A program made the translations under genes and the position numbers. Under the pieces are notes generated by a model. That model worked only from the letters and a program-made list of their open reading frames with translations. It ran no database searches and was not told where the DNA came from. From Bradyrhizobium guangdongense (GTDB lineage Bacteria > Pseudomonadota > Alphaproteobacteria > Rhizobiales > Xanthobacteraceae), in the NCBI RefSeq assembly GCF_006483445.1, contig NZ_PPPT01000020.1:1-49875 (forward strand): DNA of 49,875 nucleotides, in the 5' to 3' direction. Numbering within the stretch: position 1 is the stretch's first letter; each line of letters starts with the position of its first letter. This document shows, piece by piece, positions 8,455 to 16,591 of the stretch.

Positions 8455-9525
8455 ATGCGTCACGATCAGGGACGGATGCCATGGGCTGCGCTTCGTAGCG
8501 GCGCGGTGGCGATTGCGCTCGCCGCCATGGTGTCGATGCCGGGTGTGTCCCGCGCCGACGAAAGCGGCATTTCGTTCTGGCTGCCGGGCCTTTACGGCAG
8601 CCTCGCCGCGACGCCGGGCACGCCGGGCTGGTCGGTGGCGGCCATCTATTATCATACCAGCGTGAACGCATCGGGCGCGGCCGCGGCCTCCCGGGAATTC
8701 CAGGCCGGAAGGTTTTCGCCGACCGTCAATCTCAATCTCAACCTGGCCCTGAGCGGCCAGGCCGACCTGATGTTTATCGCGCCGACCTACACTTTTGCGA
8801 CGCCGGTGCTCGGCGGCCAGTTGTCGGCGACGCTCGCCAGCGTCTACGGCAGGAATTCCGCGAGTATCGCCGGCACACTGACGGCCATGGTGGGGCCGCT
8901 CGTGGTCACGCGCGACGGATTCCTTGGAGATGCGCTCGTCTCCTATGGCGATCTCTATCCGACCTTGAAGCTGAAGTGGAACAACGGCGTCCACAATTAC
9001 ATGGTCTACGCTGCGGGCGACATTCCCGTCGGCGATTACAATCCGAGCCGGCTCGCCAATATCGGCATCGGCCACGGCGCCATCGATCTTGGCGGCGGCT
9101 ACACCTATCTAAACCCCGCGACCGGCACGGAATTTTCAAGCGTCGGCGGCTTCACCTACAATCTCAAGAATCCCGATACGCAGTACCAGAGCGGCATCGA
9201 CTTCCATTTCGACTGGGGCGTATCGCAATTCCTGTCGAAGCAGGTCTTTGTCGGCTTCGTCGGCTACGCCTACCAGCAGATTACCGATGATTTCGGTCAG
9301 CCCGCCGTGCTCGGCGGTTTCCGTTCGCGCGTGCTCGGTATCGGCCCGCAGCTCGGATATATCTTTCCAATCGGCAGCAATCAGGCTTTTCTCGGACTGA
9401 AGGGATATGGCGAGTTCAATGCTGCGAACCGGCCGTCGGGCTGGAACACCTGGCTGACGTTTTCGATCTCGGAGGCCGTGCCAGCCAGCGCCGTGACGCC
9501 GACCCGGCACAAAGTGTCGAAATAG
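8455..9525 (+). CDS. SphA/phenol MetA-like outer-membrane beta-barrel protein
   Basis: A 356-residue predicted outer-membrane channel related to the MetA-pathway phenol-degradation (SphA-like) family. After an Arg-containing signal peptide (cleavage near VSRA, about residue 35), the protein is almost wholly amphipathic beta-strand, with many alternating aromatic/Gly/Ser stretches (GYTYLNPATGTEF, FVGYAYQQI). A run of Gs (GGGGGGAACG) forms a strong ribosome binding site right before the ATG. It lies 75 bases after the arylsulfatase and is probably in the same operon, consistent with uptake of a hydrophobic or sulfated substrate or its product. The substrate is not visible from sequence. Confidence 0.82.
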   Translation: MRHDQGRMPWAALRSGAVAIALAAMVSMPGVSRADESGISFWLPGLYGSLAATPGTPGWSVAAIYYHTSVNASGAAAASREFQAGRFSPTVNLNLNLALSGQADLMFIAPTYTFATPVLGGQLSATLASVYGRNSASIAGTLTAMVGPLVVTRDGFLGDALVSYGDLYPTLKLKWNNGVHNYMVYAAGDIPVGDYNPSRLANIGIGHGAIDLGGGYTYLNPATGTEFSSVGGFTYNLKNPDTQYQSGIDFHFDWGVSQFLSKQVFVGFVGYAYQQITDDFGQPAVLGGFRSRVLGIGPQLGYIFPIGSNQAFLGLKGYGEFNAANRPSGWNTWLTFSISEAVPASAVTPTRHKVSK

Positions 9526-9695
9526 CAAGGCAATGTTCTGCTGGACTGAAGTCCAGCGGTGTCACCGTTGCTGACGCCAGAGCCTGCTTCTTTAAGTGAC
9601 GCGCGGGCGGTGCGCGACTGACTTGTGCTCCCCCCATCCAGGCGGAGAATTGATCTGCACTTGGTGTCTGCAACATTCATCCCAATTGGCTTGAG

Positions 9696-9709
9696 TTGAT
9701 CCCGGTCAA
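9696..9709 (+). promoter_or_regulatory. FNR/FixK-type box upstream of small exported protein and DUF1254 gene
   Basis: TTGATCCCGGTCAA matches TTGA-N6-TCAA. It is centred 58 bases ahead of the ATG at 9761, so class II geometry would place the transcript start near 9744, 17 bases before the ATG. No obvious -10 is seen. It is the third such box within 4.2 kb. Confidence 0.6.
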
Positions 9710-9760
9710 CGCGAAATTTGGTTTTAGTGGAATCGATGACTTTAAACGGAGGAAACCAAA

Positions 9761-9988
9761 ATGAAGCTCACATTCGCATTGGCGGCTATCCTGCTGATAA
9801 CCGGGTTCGTAGCCGCGAGCACTGAGAAAGCCAGTGCTGTGGTGTACTGCACATACGTTGATTATCCCGCCAATTGCGTCGTACGGCCAGGCGTCGTGCT
9901 GCGGCCGCGGCCCGTTGCTCGACAAGCGGTGGTGGGGGCTGGGACCGTAAATCGCGGTGGCCCGGTCAATCGCGCTGGCAGACGTTGA
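9761..9988 (+). CDS. Small exported protein, unknown function
   Basis: A 75-residue protein with a clear signal peptide (MKLTFALAAILLITGFVA, cleavage around ASA at about 27). The mature part has two cysteines (VYCTY and ANCVV) and then an Arg/Pro/Val/Gly-rich tail. The ATG is preceded by a strong Shine-Dalgarno (GGAGGAAAC). It sits behind the third FNR/FixK-type box and 104 bases before the DUF1254/DUF1214 gene. Small Bradyrhizobium exported proteins of this style are common and uncharacterised; no function is assigned. Confidence 0.7.
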   Translation: MKLTFALAAILLITGFVAASTEKASAVVYCTYVDYPANCVVRPGVVLRPRPVARQAVVGAGTVNRGGPVNRAGRR

Positions 9989-10092
9989 TTGGTCATTCTG
10001 CGAGATTTGTAGCCCTGCACGAAATCCCGATAATCATGGGACTTACGAAGAGCTTTTTTATGAATTCAACATCTGACAAGAAGGGCCGTATC

Positions 10093-11589
10093 ATGAAATT
10101 GGCGGCATCAGTAGTTTCTGCGTTGTCTCTCGTGGCGCTCTCGGCAATTCCGCTCAACGCGCAGCAATACAAGATGCAAACACCGATACCGCCGGGCGTT
10201 GCAATCCCGGACAAGGTGGAGACCCGCCTTGGGACGCTGAACTTCTTCGACGGCTTTCCCGACGATGCGACCGTGGAAAAGCTCTACGACAATCTGGACT
10301 TCCAGCACGCCGTCCAGGCCTACATGTTGGCGCTGGCTCCAGTGAACCAGTTGGCAAATCGGAAGGGCATCGCGGAACTGGGTCCGTTCAATCTAACGGT
10401 GCCGATCTTCGAGGACAGGATGGACTCGAAGTCGCTTTTTCTCACCCCGAACAACAACACGCCGTACACTTGGTTTTGGCTCGACCTGCGCGACGGGCCT
10501 CTGGTGCTCGAGGTGCCTCCCAATGTGCTCGGCCTCGTCAACGACATGTGGTATAATTTTGTTACCGATGTCGGGCTCGTCGGGCCGGACAAAGGTCAGG
10601 GCGGCAAATACCTGATCCTGCCGCCCGGCTACAAGGGCGAGGTGCCGAGCGGATATTTTGTCGTGAAGCCGGCGACGTTCAGCGTCTGGGTTCCGTGGCG
10701 CTCATTCCTGGTGAACGGCGATCCGAAGCCAGGCGTCGACTTGGTCGAACAGCACACGCGAATCTATCGCCTGAAAGATGCTGCCAATCCGCCGACACTC
10801 AATTTCGTGCATGTTTCCGGCAAGGCATTTAGCACGCTGGCGCCGGGAGATTATCCCTTTTGGGAGTATCTAAATCAGGTTGTGCAGGAAGAGCCGACTG
10901 ATACGGTCGACCCGGTCACGCTCGGCCTCTACGCAGCGGTCGGAATCCAGAAGGGTAAGCCCTTCGCGCCCGATGCACGGATGAAGAAGATTCTGACCGA
11001 AGCCGCCTTGGTAGGTGACGCCACCGCGCGTGCAATCAATGGACGGTTGCGGATCAAGGAAAGCTACTACTATCCCAACAGCGCGTGGCGCACGGGCTTC
11101 TTCGGCGGCTACAAGTTCGAGGAAAACGGTGCGCGGATCCTCGATGCCTACTCGGCATTCTTTTTTTACGCGACCGGCGTGACGCCGGCGATGGATTCGA
11201 AGTCAGTTGGCGAGGGATCGCAGTACATGGCCGCGTTCGTCGACAGCCAAAACAAGCCACTCGACGGCGGAAAAAACTACAAGCTACACTTGCCGCCCAA
11301 TATCCCGGTCAAGCAATTCTGGTCGGTCATCCTCTACGATAATCAGACCCGCTCCATGCTCCAGACCGACCAGCGTTGGCCAGCCGCAACCAGTCAGAAC
11401 CCAAAACTCATGGGCAATGCGGACGGGTCAGTGGACGTCTATTTCGGGCCCACAGCACCGGCCGGCAAGGAGAACAACTGGGTGCAGACCATCCCCGGCA
11501 AAGGATGGAACACGCTCCTGCGCCTCTACGGCCCGCTCCAGCCGTGGTTCGACAAGACCTGGCGGCCCGGCGAGATTGAGCCGCTGTAG
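10093..11589 (+). CDS. DUF1254/DUF1214 domain-containing exported protein
   Basis: A 498-residue periplasmic or envelope protein with a signal peptide (residues 1-22, ending PLNA-QQY). It contains a DUF1254 region (about residues 50-190) and a C-terminal DUF1214 region (about 380-490, with VILYDNQTRSMLQT and WVQTIPGKGWNTLLRLYGP), the usual order for this two-domain family. The biochemical role of the family is not settled. AAGAAGGG just upstream supports the ATG at 10093; earlier in-frame starts at 10036 and 10060 would put charged residues before the signal peptide. It probably shares a transcript with the small exported protein upstream. Confidence 0.85.
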   Translation: MKLAASVVSALSLVALSAIPLNAQQYKMQTPIPPGVAIPDKVETRLGTLNFFDGFPDDATVEKLYDNLDFQHAVQAYMLALAPVNQLANRKGIAELGPFNLTVPIFEDRMDSKSLFLTPNNNTPYTWFWLDLRDGPLVLEVPPNVLGLVNDMWYNFVTDVGLVGPDKGQGGKYLILPPGYKGEVPSGYFVVKPATFSVWVPWRSFLVNGDPKPGVDLVEQHTRIYRLKDAANPPTLNFVHVSGKAFSTLAPGDYPFWEYLNQVVQEEPTDTVDPVTLGLYAAVGIQKGKPFAPDARMKKILTEAALVGDATARAINGRLRIKESYYYPNSAWRTGFFGGYKFEENGARILDAYSAFFFYATGVTPAMDSKSVGEGSQYMAAFVDSQNKPLDGGKNYKLHLPPNIPVKQFWSVILYDNQTRSMLQTDQRWPAATSQNPKLMGNADGSVDVYFGPTAPAGKENNWVQTIPGKGWNTLLRLYGPLQPWFDKTWRPGEIEPL

Positions 11590-11856
11590 CAACGAGGAGG
11601 TCGGAGCTTCGGCTCGCCTCCTCATCTCCCATGTAGGCCCGGCCCACGCGGCGCCGCAATGACCGCGAAGGCCCGCTTGAAAATCGCGTACCGGTTGCAT
11701 AGCGCTGACGAGTCATTCGTACTCAGCAGTGCTCACACTTCAGCGCGGGACGAATGCAAGTCCGGACATCGGCGGCCCCAAATTTAGAGCCGCAACGTAT
11801 TCCAAGGATGGAGGTTGGGCGGTTACAGTGCCCCAAAATGGTGATTGGGGACGGGC

Positions 11857-12864
11857 ATGCAGCGGCGTGAGTTCATCGGGCTGTTAGGCGCGACCGCGCT
11901 GAGTTTACCGGGACCGGGCTACGCCCAGACCAAAGCCACCTTGCCGCTGGTCGCGGTTTTGATGCCGTTCAAGCAGGACGGTGACTATAGGATCGCCGCG
12001 CTCCGCGAAGGCTTACGGGAAACTGGTTTCATCGAAGGGACGAACTATTCGCTGGCCGTGCGGTACGGCGAAGGCGATTATAATCGCATTCCCCAGCAAG
12101 CGGTCGAATTGGCTGCGCTCAATCCGCGCGTCTTCGTCACTTTGGGTTTTGGGGTTGGACCCAATAACCGGGTTTCTCCAGAGATACCGTTGGTTTTTTC
12201 CGGCGTTGCCGTGGACCCCGTCGCGTTGGGTTGGGTGCAAAGCTATGTGCATCCCGGTGGGATGATCACCGGAAACGTGATGAACGCAGTCGGTGGCGAG
12301 GAAACCCTGGCTCAAAAGCGTATCGGACTTTTCAAGCAAATTGTCCCCGGCCTGACACGTCTCGGGATGATCGCTCCCGTTCCAACTCAAAATCGGCCCG
12401 CGACGTTGGTGATGAAGGAAAAGGAAGCGCTGCAAAAAGTGGCCGCGGAATTGAGCTATGAGTTCGCCTTCTACGGTTTCAATACCATTGACGATCTGGA
12501 AAGCGCCTTTGCGGCAGGCCTTCGAGATGACGTGAGCGCGTTTTACGTCTCGGGTGAGCCGCTGCTTAGCGCCAACATATCGCGGGTCATACCTTTGGCC
12601 GCAGCGTCGAGAAGGCCGACTGTCGGACCATATCCGATATGGGGGCGTAGCGGCCTTTTGATGTCTTATTCAACTGACCCAGTCGACGGTATTCGCCGCG
12701 CAGGGGCGTACGTCTCGAGGATCTTGAAGGGCGAGAAGCCCGGCGATCTTCCCATCGAGCAGGCAAGCAAATTCACTCTGGTGATCAATCAGAAAACCGC
12801 AAAGACGCTTGGCATCGTCGTGCCTCCGACCTTATTGGCACTCGCCGACGAGGTGATTGATTAG
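11857..12864 (+). CDS. ABC-type substrate-binding protein (ABC_sub_bind family)
   Basis: A 335-residue periplasmic substrate-binding protein of the ABC_sub_bind type, numerous in Bradyrhizobium. The N-terminus MQRREFIGLLGATALSL is the typical twin-Arg-like signal of these proteins. The conserved ending VINQKTAKTLGIVVPPTLLALADEVI is present. No permease or ATPase gene is adjacent, so it is an orphan binding protein, which is usual for this family; the ligand is unknown. A TTG four codons upstream is possible, but the ATG gives the standard signal peptide. Codon use and GC are lower than in the neighbouring tad genes. Confidence 0.87.
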   Translation: MQRREFIGLLGATALSLPGPGYAQTKATLPLVAVLMPFKQDGDYRIAALREGLRETGFIEGTNYSLAVRYGEGDYNRIPQQAVELAALNPRVFVTLGFGVGPNNRVSPEIPLVFSGVAVDPVALGWVQSYVHPGGMITGNVMNAVGGEETLAQKRIGLFKQIVPGLTRLGMIAPVPTQNRPATLVMKEKEALQKVAAELSYEFAFYGFNTIDDLESAFAAGLRDDVSAFYVSGEPLLSANISRVIPLAAASRRPTVGPYPIWGRSGLLMSYSTDPVDGIRRAGAYVSRILKGEKPGDLPIEQASKFTLVINQKTAKTLGIVVPPTLLALADEVID

Positions 12865-12899
12865 GTGCGCTGATGTCCGAGTTTGGCCGCAACCCGGCT

Positions 12900-12936
12900 G
12901 CGAGGTCTGCTGTTGCGTCGCCATGAAGAGCATAGC
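12900..12936 (+). repeat. Decayed dispersed repeat, copy 1
   Basis: This 37-base stretch matches 14395-14431 with about eight differences, all transitions. The shared core is GCGAGGTC followed by GCT, TTGCG and CGC. It lies just after the ABC_sub_bind gene and looks like a decaying copy of a genomic repeat rather than a functional site. Confidence 0.55.
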
Positions 12937-13089
12937 CGGCTCACGCCCTGACCCCAAAGCGGAAATTCGAAATGTTTCTACCGCTGTAGCAATATATCAA
13001 TGTGTGCTCGGTAGGGTTGTTATATCTGGGCGAAAGGTCGCCCACACCTATTTGCAAAATCCCACGGTGCGAGAGAATCTTCGACAAAT

Positions 13090-13767
13090 ATGAAGCGTGG
13101 CTGTCTTACAATTCTATTGGTCGCCGCAGTCAGCGCGGCGGCGTTGGTCGGTTGGTTTACGTTCGCATTCCACGACTATTCGTACCGCTATCGGTTAACG
13201 GTGAATATTGAAATCGATGGAAAGGTGCACACTGGGTCCAGTGTGATTGATGTCACGTGGCACGAAGGCATCAAGATCGGCGATGGGAGTCCCTTCGGTC
13301 CACTACTGCGTGGGCAGGCCCCCATTGTTGACCTCGACGACCACGGTATTGTTATTGCGACGTTGATCGCCAACTACAAGAACAGCAAGGATGGTCAGGG
13401 TGCATTGTGGCTCGTTCCTCGCGCCTTCGGCGACGCGCAAGGTGTCAATCTTGCCATGCTGCCCTCCTTGCAAGGCAAGCGTGAACTTGCCCTCGACAAT
13501 CTTCCACGGTTTTTATGGTTCGCGAATTCGCAGGAACCCACCACGGGTAGGGGGATTACAGTAGCAGATTTCGCCTCTGTATTGGGTCCGTCCGCTCATT
13601 TCGTGAGCGCGTCTGTCGAGATCACCAATGATCCCGTTGTCATTTCCATTCGCGAGAAATTACCTTGGATCGCGGCGATCGAAAAACGTCCGCCTGGAGA
13701 ACAAGTCCTCTACCTGCCTAATGGTCTTGGCATCAGCCGGTACATGTTTATCGGAGGCGCATCATGA
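13090..13767 (+). CDS. Membrane-anchored or exported protein, unknown function
   Basis: A 225-residue protein not recognised as a named family. It has an N-terminal hydrophobic segment (MKRGCLTILLVAAVSAAALVG, about residues 5-25) with a cysteine at residue 5, then a beta-rich soluble region facing the periplasm (YRYRLTVNIEIDGKVHTG). GC content is visibly lower than in flanking loci, and it sits between the two copies of a decayed repeat, so it may be acquired. It has no clear operon partner; the next gene starts 150 bases downstream. Confidence 0.65.
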   Translation: MKRGCLTILLVAAVSAAALVGWFTFAFHDYSYRYRLTVNIEIDGKVHTGSSVIDVTWHEGIKIGDGSPFGPLLRGQAPIVDLDDHGIVIATLIANYKNSKDGQGALWLVPRAFGDAQGVNLAMLPSLQGKRELALDNLPRFLWFANSQEPTTGRGITVADFASVLGPSAHFVSASVEITNDPVVISIREKLPWIAAIEKRPPGEQVLYLPNGLGISRYMFIGGAS

Positions 13768-13917
13768 AGTGCGCACCGACTGCGAATTTTCTGGACAATC
13801 GCACTGACGCAAGAAGTCCTCACGCTAGACAAGGGGCCCCTAAGGCACGATAGTTCGAATGCAGGACCGAACTGTTAGGTCCTTGATCCGAATGAACGCG
13901 CTGTCAGCGCCACTCTC

Positions 13918-14337
13918 ATGGATGAACACACGACCCTTCAAGCCCGCGTCTGTGCTGCTTGGATTGACTTGCTCCGACAGAACAGCGGCGCCGAAGGACG
14001 TCCCGACCGGTACTATGCCCTGAGCATCGAGAACATCCGAGGCCATGGTGAGGAATTCCAACTGTGCATCACGTTTCGCGCCGGTCGAACGTATTGCTGC
14101 TGCGAAGACATGTGCCATACTGGCGCCTTCACCGAGAAACGGTGGCAGCAACTGCGAGCGGCCCTTGCCGTCCATGGCGTTGAGCCCCAAGGGCCACTAG
14201 TGGTGCGGATTTGCACTCGGCTAGAAGCAGGCGCGCGACTGCGCTACGGCAAGAGCGATGAGCCCGAGCCCGAGATGTACGATCAAGGCCCCTGGACGTT
14301 GACGGTCCGTGAGCAATCCCCAGTCGTTTGCGAATGA
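13918..14337 (+). CDS. Hypothetical protein with a cysteine cluster
   Basis: A 139-residue frame with soluble-protein composition and a striking Cys cluster (YCCCEDMCHTGAF, about residues 60-72) that could bind a metal. No signal peptide or membrane segment is present. The start lacks a convincing ribosome binding site. A 116-codon frame lies opposite (13840-14190); the plus-strand reading has the more protein-like composition, but this call is tentative. No function is assigned. Confidence 0.45.
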   Translation: MDEHTTLQARVCAAWIDLLRQNSGAEGRPDRYYALSIENIRGHGEEFQLCITFRAGRTYCCCEDMCHTGAFTEKRWQQLRAALAVHGVEPQGPLVVRICTRLEAGARLRYGKSDEPEPEMYDQGPWTLTVREQSPVVCE

Positions 14338-14394
14338 TCCTGGAACCGACGCGCGACCGCTAGGACCGCTTATGTGGCCCAACTCGGACTTCTG

Positions 14395-14431
14395 GCGAGG
14401 TCCGCTATTGCGCCGCTACGAGGGGCACAGC
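14395..14431 (+). repeat. Decayed dispersed repeat, copy 2
   Basis: Partner of the stretch at 12900-12936, with about eight transitions and no transversions in 37 aligned bases. This copy is bounded by a small inverted repeat (GGTCCGCT ... AGCGGACC). The two copies flank the two orphan genes at 13090 and 13918. Confidence 0.55.
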
Positions 14432-14554
14432 GGACCTGACGACGCCACGGATCTATGAGTACACGCCCTAGCAAGCGACATGCTAGGTTTCGGCAAAAAT
14501 TACCCGCGTGTACCGCGAGCCGAGTTACGACAAGATGTCCCGGGAGGAAACGGA

Positions 14555-14758
14555 ATGGAAATACTGTGGAGCATCGTCGCGTTTCTTGGCCTCGCCGTCG
14601 AATCGGTATTCGCCTATGTCGAACATCATCACTGGATCTTCGCGTTCCTCGCCGGCGGCTATATCTTCTACCTGCACGACCGTGCCATCCATGCGCGCTT
14701 CGATGCGCTCGACAAGCGCATCGACGAGATCAGGAAGCGGCTCGCCATCGAATATTGA
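14555..14758 (+). CDS. Small membrane protein with C-terminal coiled-coil
   Basis: A 67-residue protein beginning MEILWSIVAFLGLAVESVFA, with two hydrophobic stretches (about residues 3-20 and 27-42) and a charged heptad-like C-terminus (HARFDALDKRIDEIRKRLAIEY). A strong GGGAGGAAA lies 5 bases before the ATG, so this start is preferred over a frame opening 25 codons earlier. Function unknown; similar short anchor-plus-coil proteins often scaffold membrane complexes, which is speculation here. Confidence 0.65.
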   Translation: MEILWSIVAFLGLAVESVFAYVEHHHWIFAFLAGGYIFYLHDRAIHARFDALDKRIDEIRKRLAIEY

Positions 14759-15028
14759 GCGGGCCGGCGAAACCTTCTGCAACCTCGGCTCGTAACTCGC
14801 TCCGGAAGCCGTCCTTCACAGGACCAGAGGCGAAGCGTGCTCAGGGCTTTACTAGCGTTGTGGTTGTGGCATAGTCGCAAAATATTAGAGATTGTGGAGG
14901 TCCGTAGCGCGCGTTGTTGCACGAATGCGCGCGGCGGCCTCCCGATCGGTGCGAACTGAAGTGTATTGGTCGAAAGGCATTTTGTTCAAGCCTTGAGCGA
15001 CGCACCATTTGCGATGAGGCGGCGCGAC

Positions 15029-16519
15029 ATGGATAGGTCATTCGTCATTGCGCATGTGTCCGACCTGCACCTCGATGGCACGGGTCGGCTGCATCAGGCG
15101 GTCGAAGGCCTGATCGCAACCATTCGCCAGACGATGGCCGAATTCGCCGATGTTCCGGATCGCATTCTGCTGATCACCGGCGACCTCGTCAGCGATCCCA
15201 CCCCGCGCGCGCTCGACGAAGCGCTGTCGGCGATCTCGGCCTTCCGGCAGACCGGCCTGTTCACCGACATCCAGGCGGTCGCGGGCAATCGCGATGTCAG
15301 GTCCCGCGGCCTGCTCGGCCGCCGCCACGACGTCTACGATTATCTCAACCTGCCGCGAACGTCGAAGAACGTCTATTATCGCCAGTCCGGGCTCGATCTC
15401 GTGCTGCTCGATTCCAACGCGGCGAGTCTCGCGGGCGGCAACATCGACCAGCGCGCCTATCACGGTGTCGTGGCGCAATCGGCGCGGCTGAGCGCCGAGC
15501 TCGCCGGCAGCCTGAGCGCCGACGGACGCGCTGACTACATCGAGCCGTCGGAGAATCTGGTGCGCGTGCTGGCGATGCATCATCATCCGCTGCCGCAGGC
15601 GACCGGCGAGGGCAAGCGCTTCCTCGGCAGCCCGGACGAGCCCATGATGTATCTCGCCAGCCCCGCCACCTTTCTCGAGGCGGCCACGTCCCTCAACGTC
15701 AATTTCATCCTGCACGGTCATCGGCACGTCGAGGGACTGACGCGGTATTCGATCCCCAATCCGCGCGCGACCGGGAGCCAGGGGCGCGAGGAGTTTTGGC
15801 GCACGCTCTATGTGCTGTCCTGTCCGTCGTCGACCGGGCAGGGCGGCGATGACGCCGGCTTCAACATCGTCCATTTCGGTCCGACCGCGTCCGATTCGGA
15901 GCGACGATACGGCTTCTCCGTCACCAGATATTCGCGGCCGCGGGAGGATGGCGCGTTCCATCGGCTCGACAGCAATCTGCCTGACGGTGTCATCCACCTG
16001 CCGGCAGGCCGGGACTTTTGCCGCGATCCGGCCTTCCAGGCGGCGATCGACCTGTCGGCCTGCGAAATGCCGAGGCGCGAGCAGATCGCGGCCATCGCTT
16101 GTCTGCTGCTCCGGCGTCATGCCTTCTATGACGATGATCACGACTGGGCGTACGCGCTTCATGCCGCGCTCGTCACCTCTCGTGTTGTTGGCGACCTCGG
16201 CGGCAAGGTCGCGCGGTCCGGCGCGCGGCACGATGCGAGCTCACTTGCGACAATCGGTCTGCTGCTGGACCGGCTGATTGCGCAGGCCGCCGACGTGCTC
16301 GGCATCGAGGGCGAGGAGCTCGACGATCTCCGCGCCAAGCGTCTCGTCGACCAGGCCGACATCGTGCGCGAATTGCCGAGGACGCCCCGTGACGGCGTGG
16401 ACCTCGCCGGCGAGCGGCAGCTTCGGCTTGGCACGCTGCGCGAGCTCGGTGCGCAGATGAAAGCCCTGGGCTCCGATCTCGATCTCGGCGGCGCACCACC
16501 GGCCGGGACGCCGCGTTAA
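15029..16519 (+). CDS. Calcineurin-like metallophosphoesterase with unusual GNRD motif
   Basis: A 496-residue predicted phosphoesterase. Motif I (HVSDLHLDG) and motif II (GDLVSD) are intact, motif III reads GNRD instead of the usual GNHD/E, so R88 replaces the catalytic histidine. The later metal ligands HHHPL and HGHRH are present. The catalytic domain spans about residues 1-300; a C-terminal region of ~190 residues is mostly helical and not recognised. The ATG at 15029 has GAGGCGG upstream; an alternative ATG lies at 15014. The protein has no signal peptide. It precedes tadD by 72 bases on the same strand. Metal binding looks likely, but activity may be altered. Confidence 0.82.
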   Translation: MDRSFVIAHVSDLHLDGTGRLHQAVEGLIATIRQTMAEFADVPDRILLITGDLVSDPTPRALDEALSAISAFRQTGLFTDIQAVAGNRDVRSRGLLGRRHDVYDYLNLPRTSKNVYYRQSGLDLVLLDSNAASLAGGNIDQRAYHGVVAQSARLSAELAGSLSADGRADYIEPSENLVRVLAMHHHPLPQATGEGKRFLGSPDEPMMYLASPATFLEAATSLNVNFILHGHRHVEGLTRYSIPNPRATGSQGREEFWRTLYVLSCPSSTGQGGDDAGFNIVHFGPTASDSERRYGFSVTRYSRPREDGAFHRLDSNLPDGVIHLPAGRDFCRDPAFQAAIDLSACEMPRREQIAAIACLLLRRHAFYDDDHDWAYALHAALVTSRVVGDLGGKVARSGARHDASSLATIGLLLDRLIAQAADVLGIEGEELDDLRAKRLVDQADIVRELPRTPRDGVDLAGERQLRLGTLRELGAQMKALGSDLDLGGAPPAGTPR

Positions 16520-16530
16520 CCGGCCGTTAG
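16516..16530 (+). promoter_or_regulatory. CtrA-like half-site pair upstream of tadD (TTAA-N7-TTAG)
   Basis: TTAACCGGCCGTTAG is one base from the alphaproteobacterial CtrA consensus TTAA-N7-TTAA and lies 62 bases before the tadD start. It is a short motif that can arise by chance; it is listed because related near-matches precede cpaB and tadE. Confidence 0.3.
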
Positions 16531-16591
16531 GGTTAACAGTCTATTGCTGGCGCGTTAGGCTCGATTAATCGGCTCGAGAGTCCTTAGCGTC

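Noticed and set aside
9874..10092. Upstream extension of the DUF1254 gene
   Set aside because: It would overlap the small exported-protein gene and hide the signal peptide; the ATG at 10093 has a good ribosome binding site.
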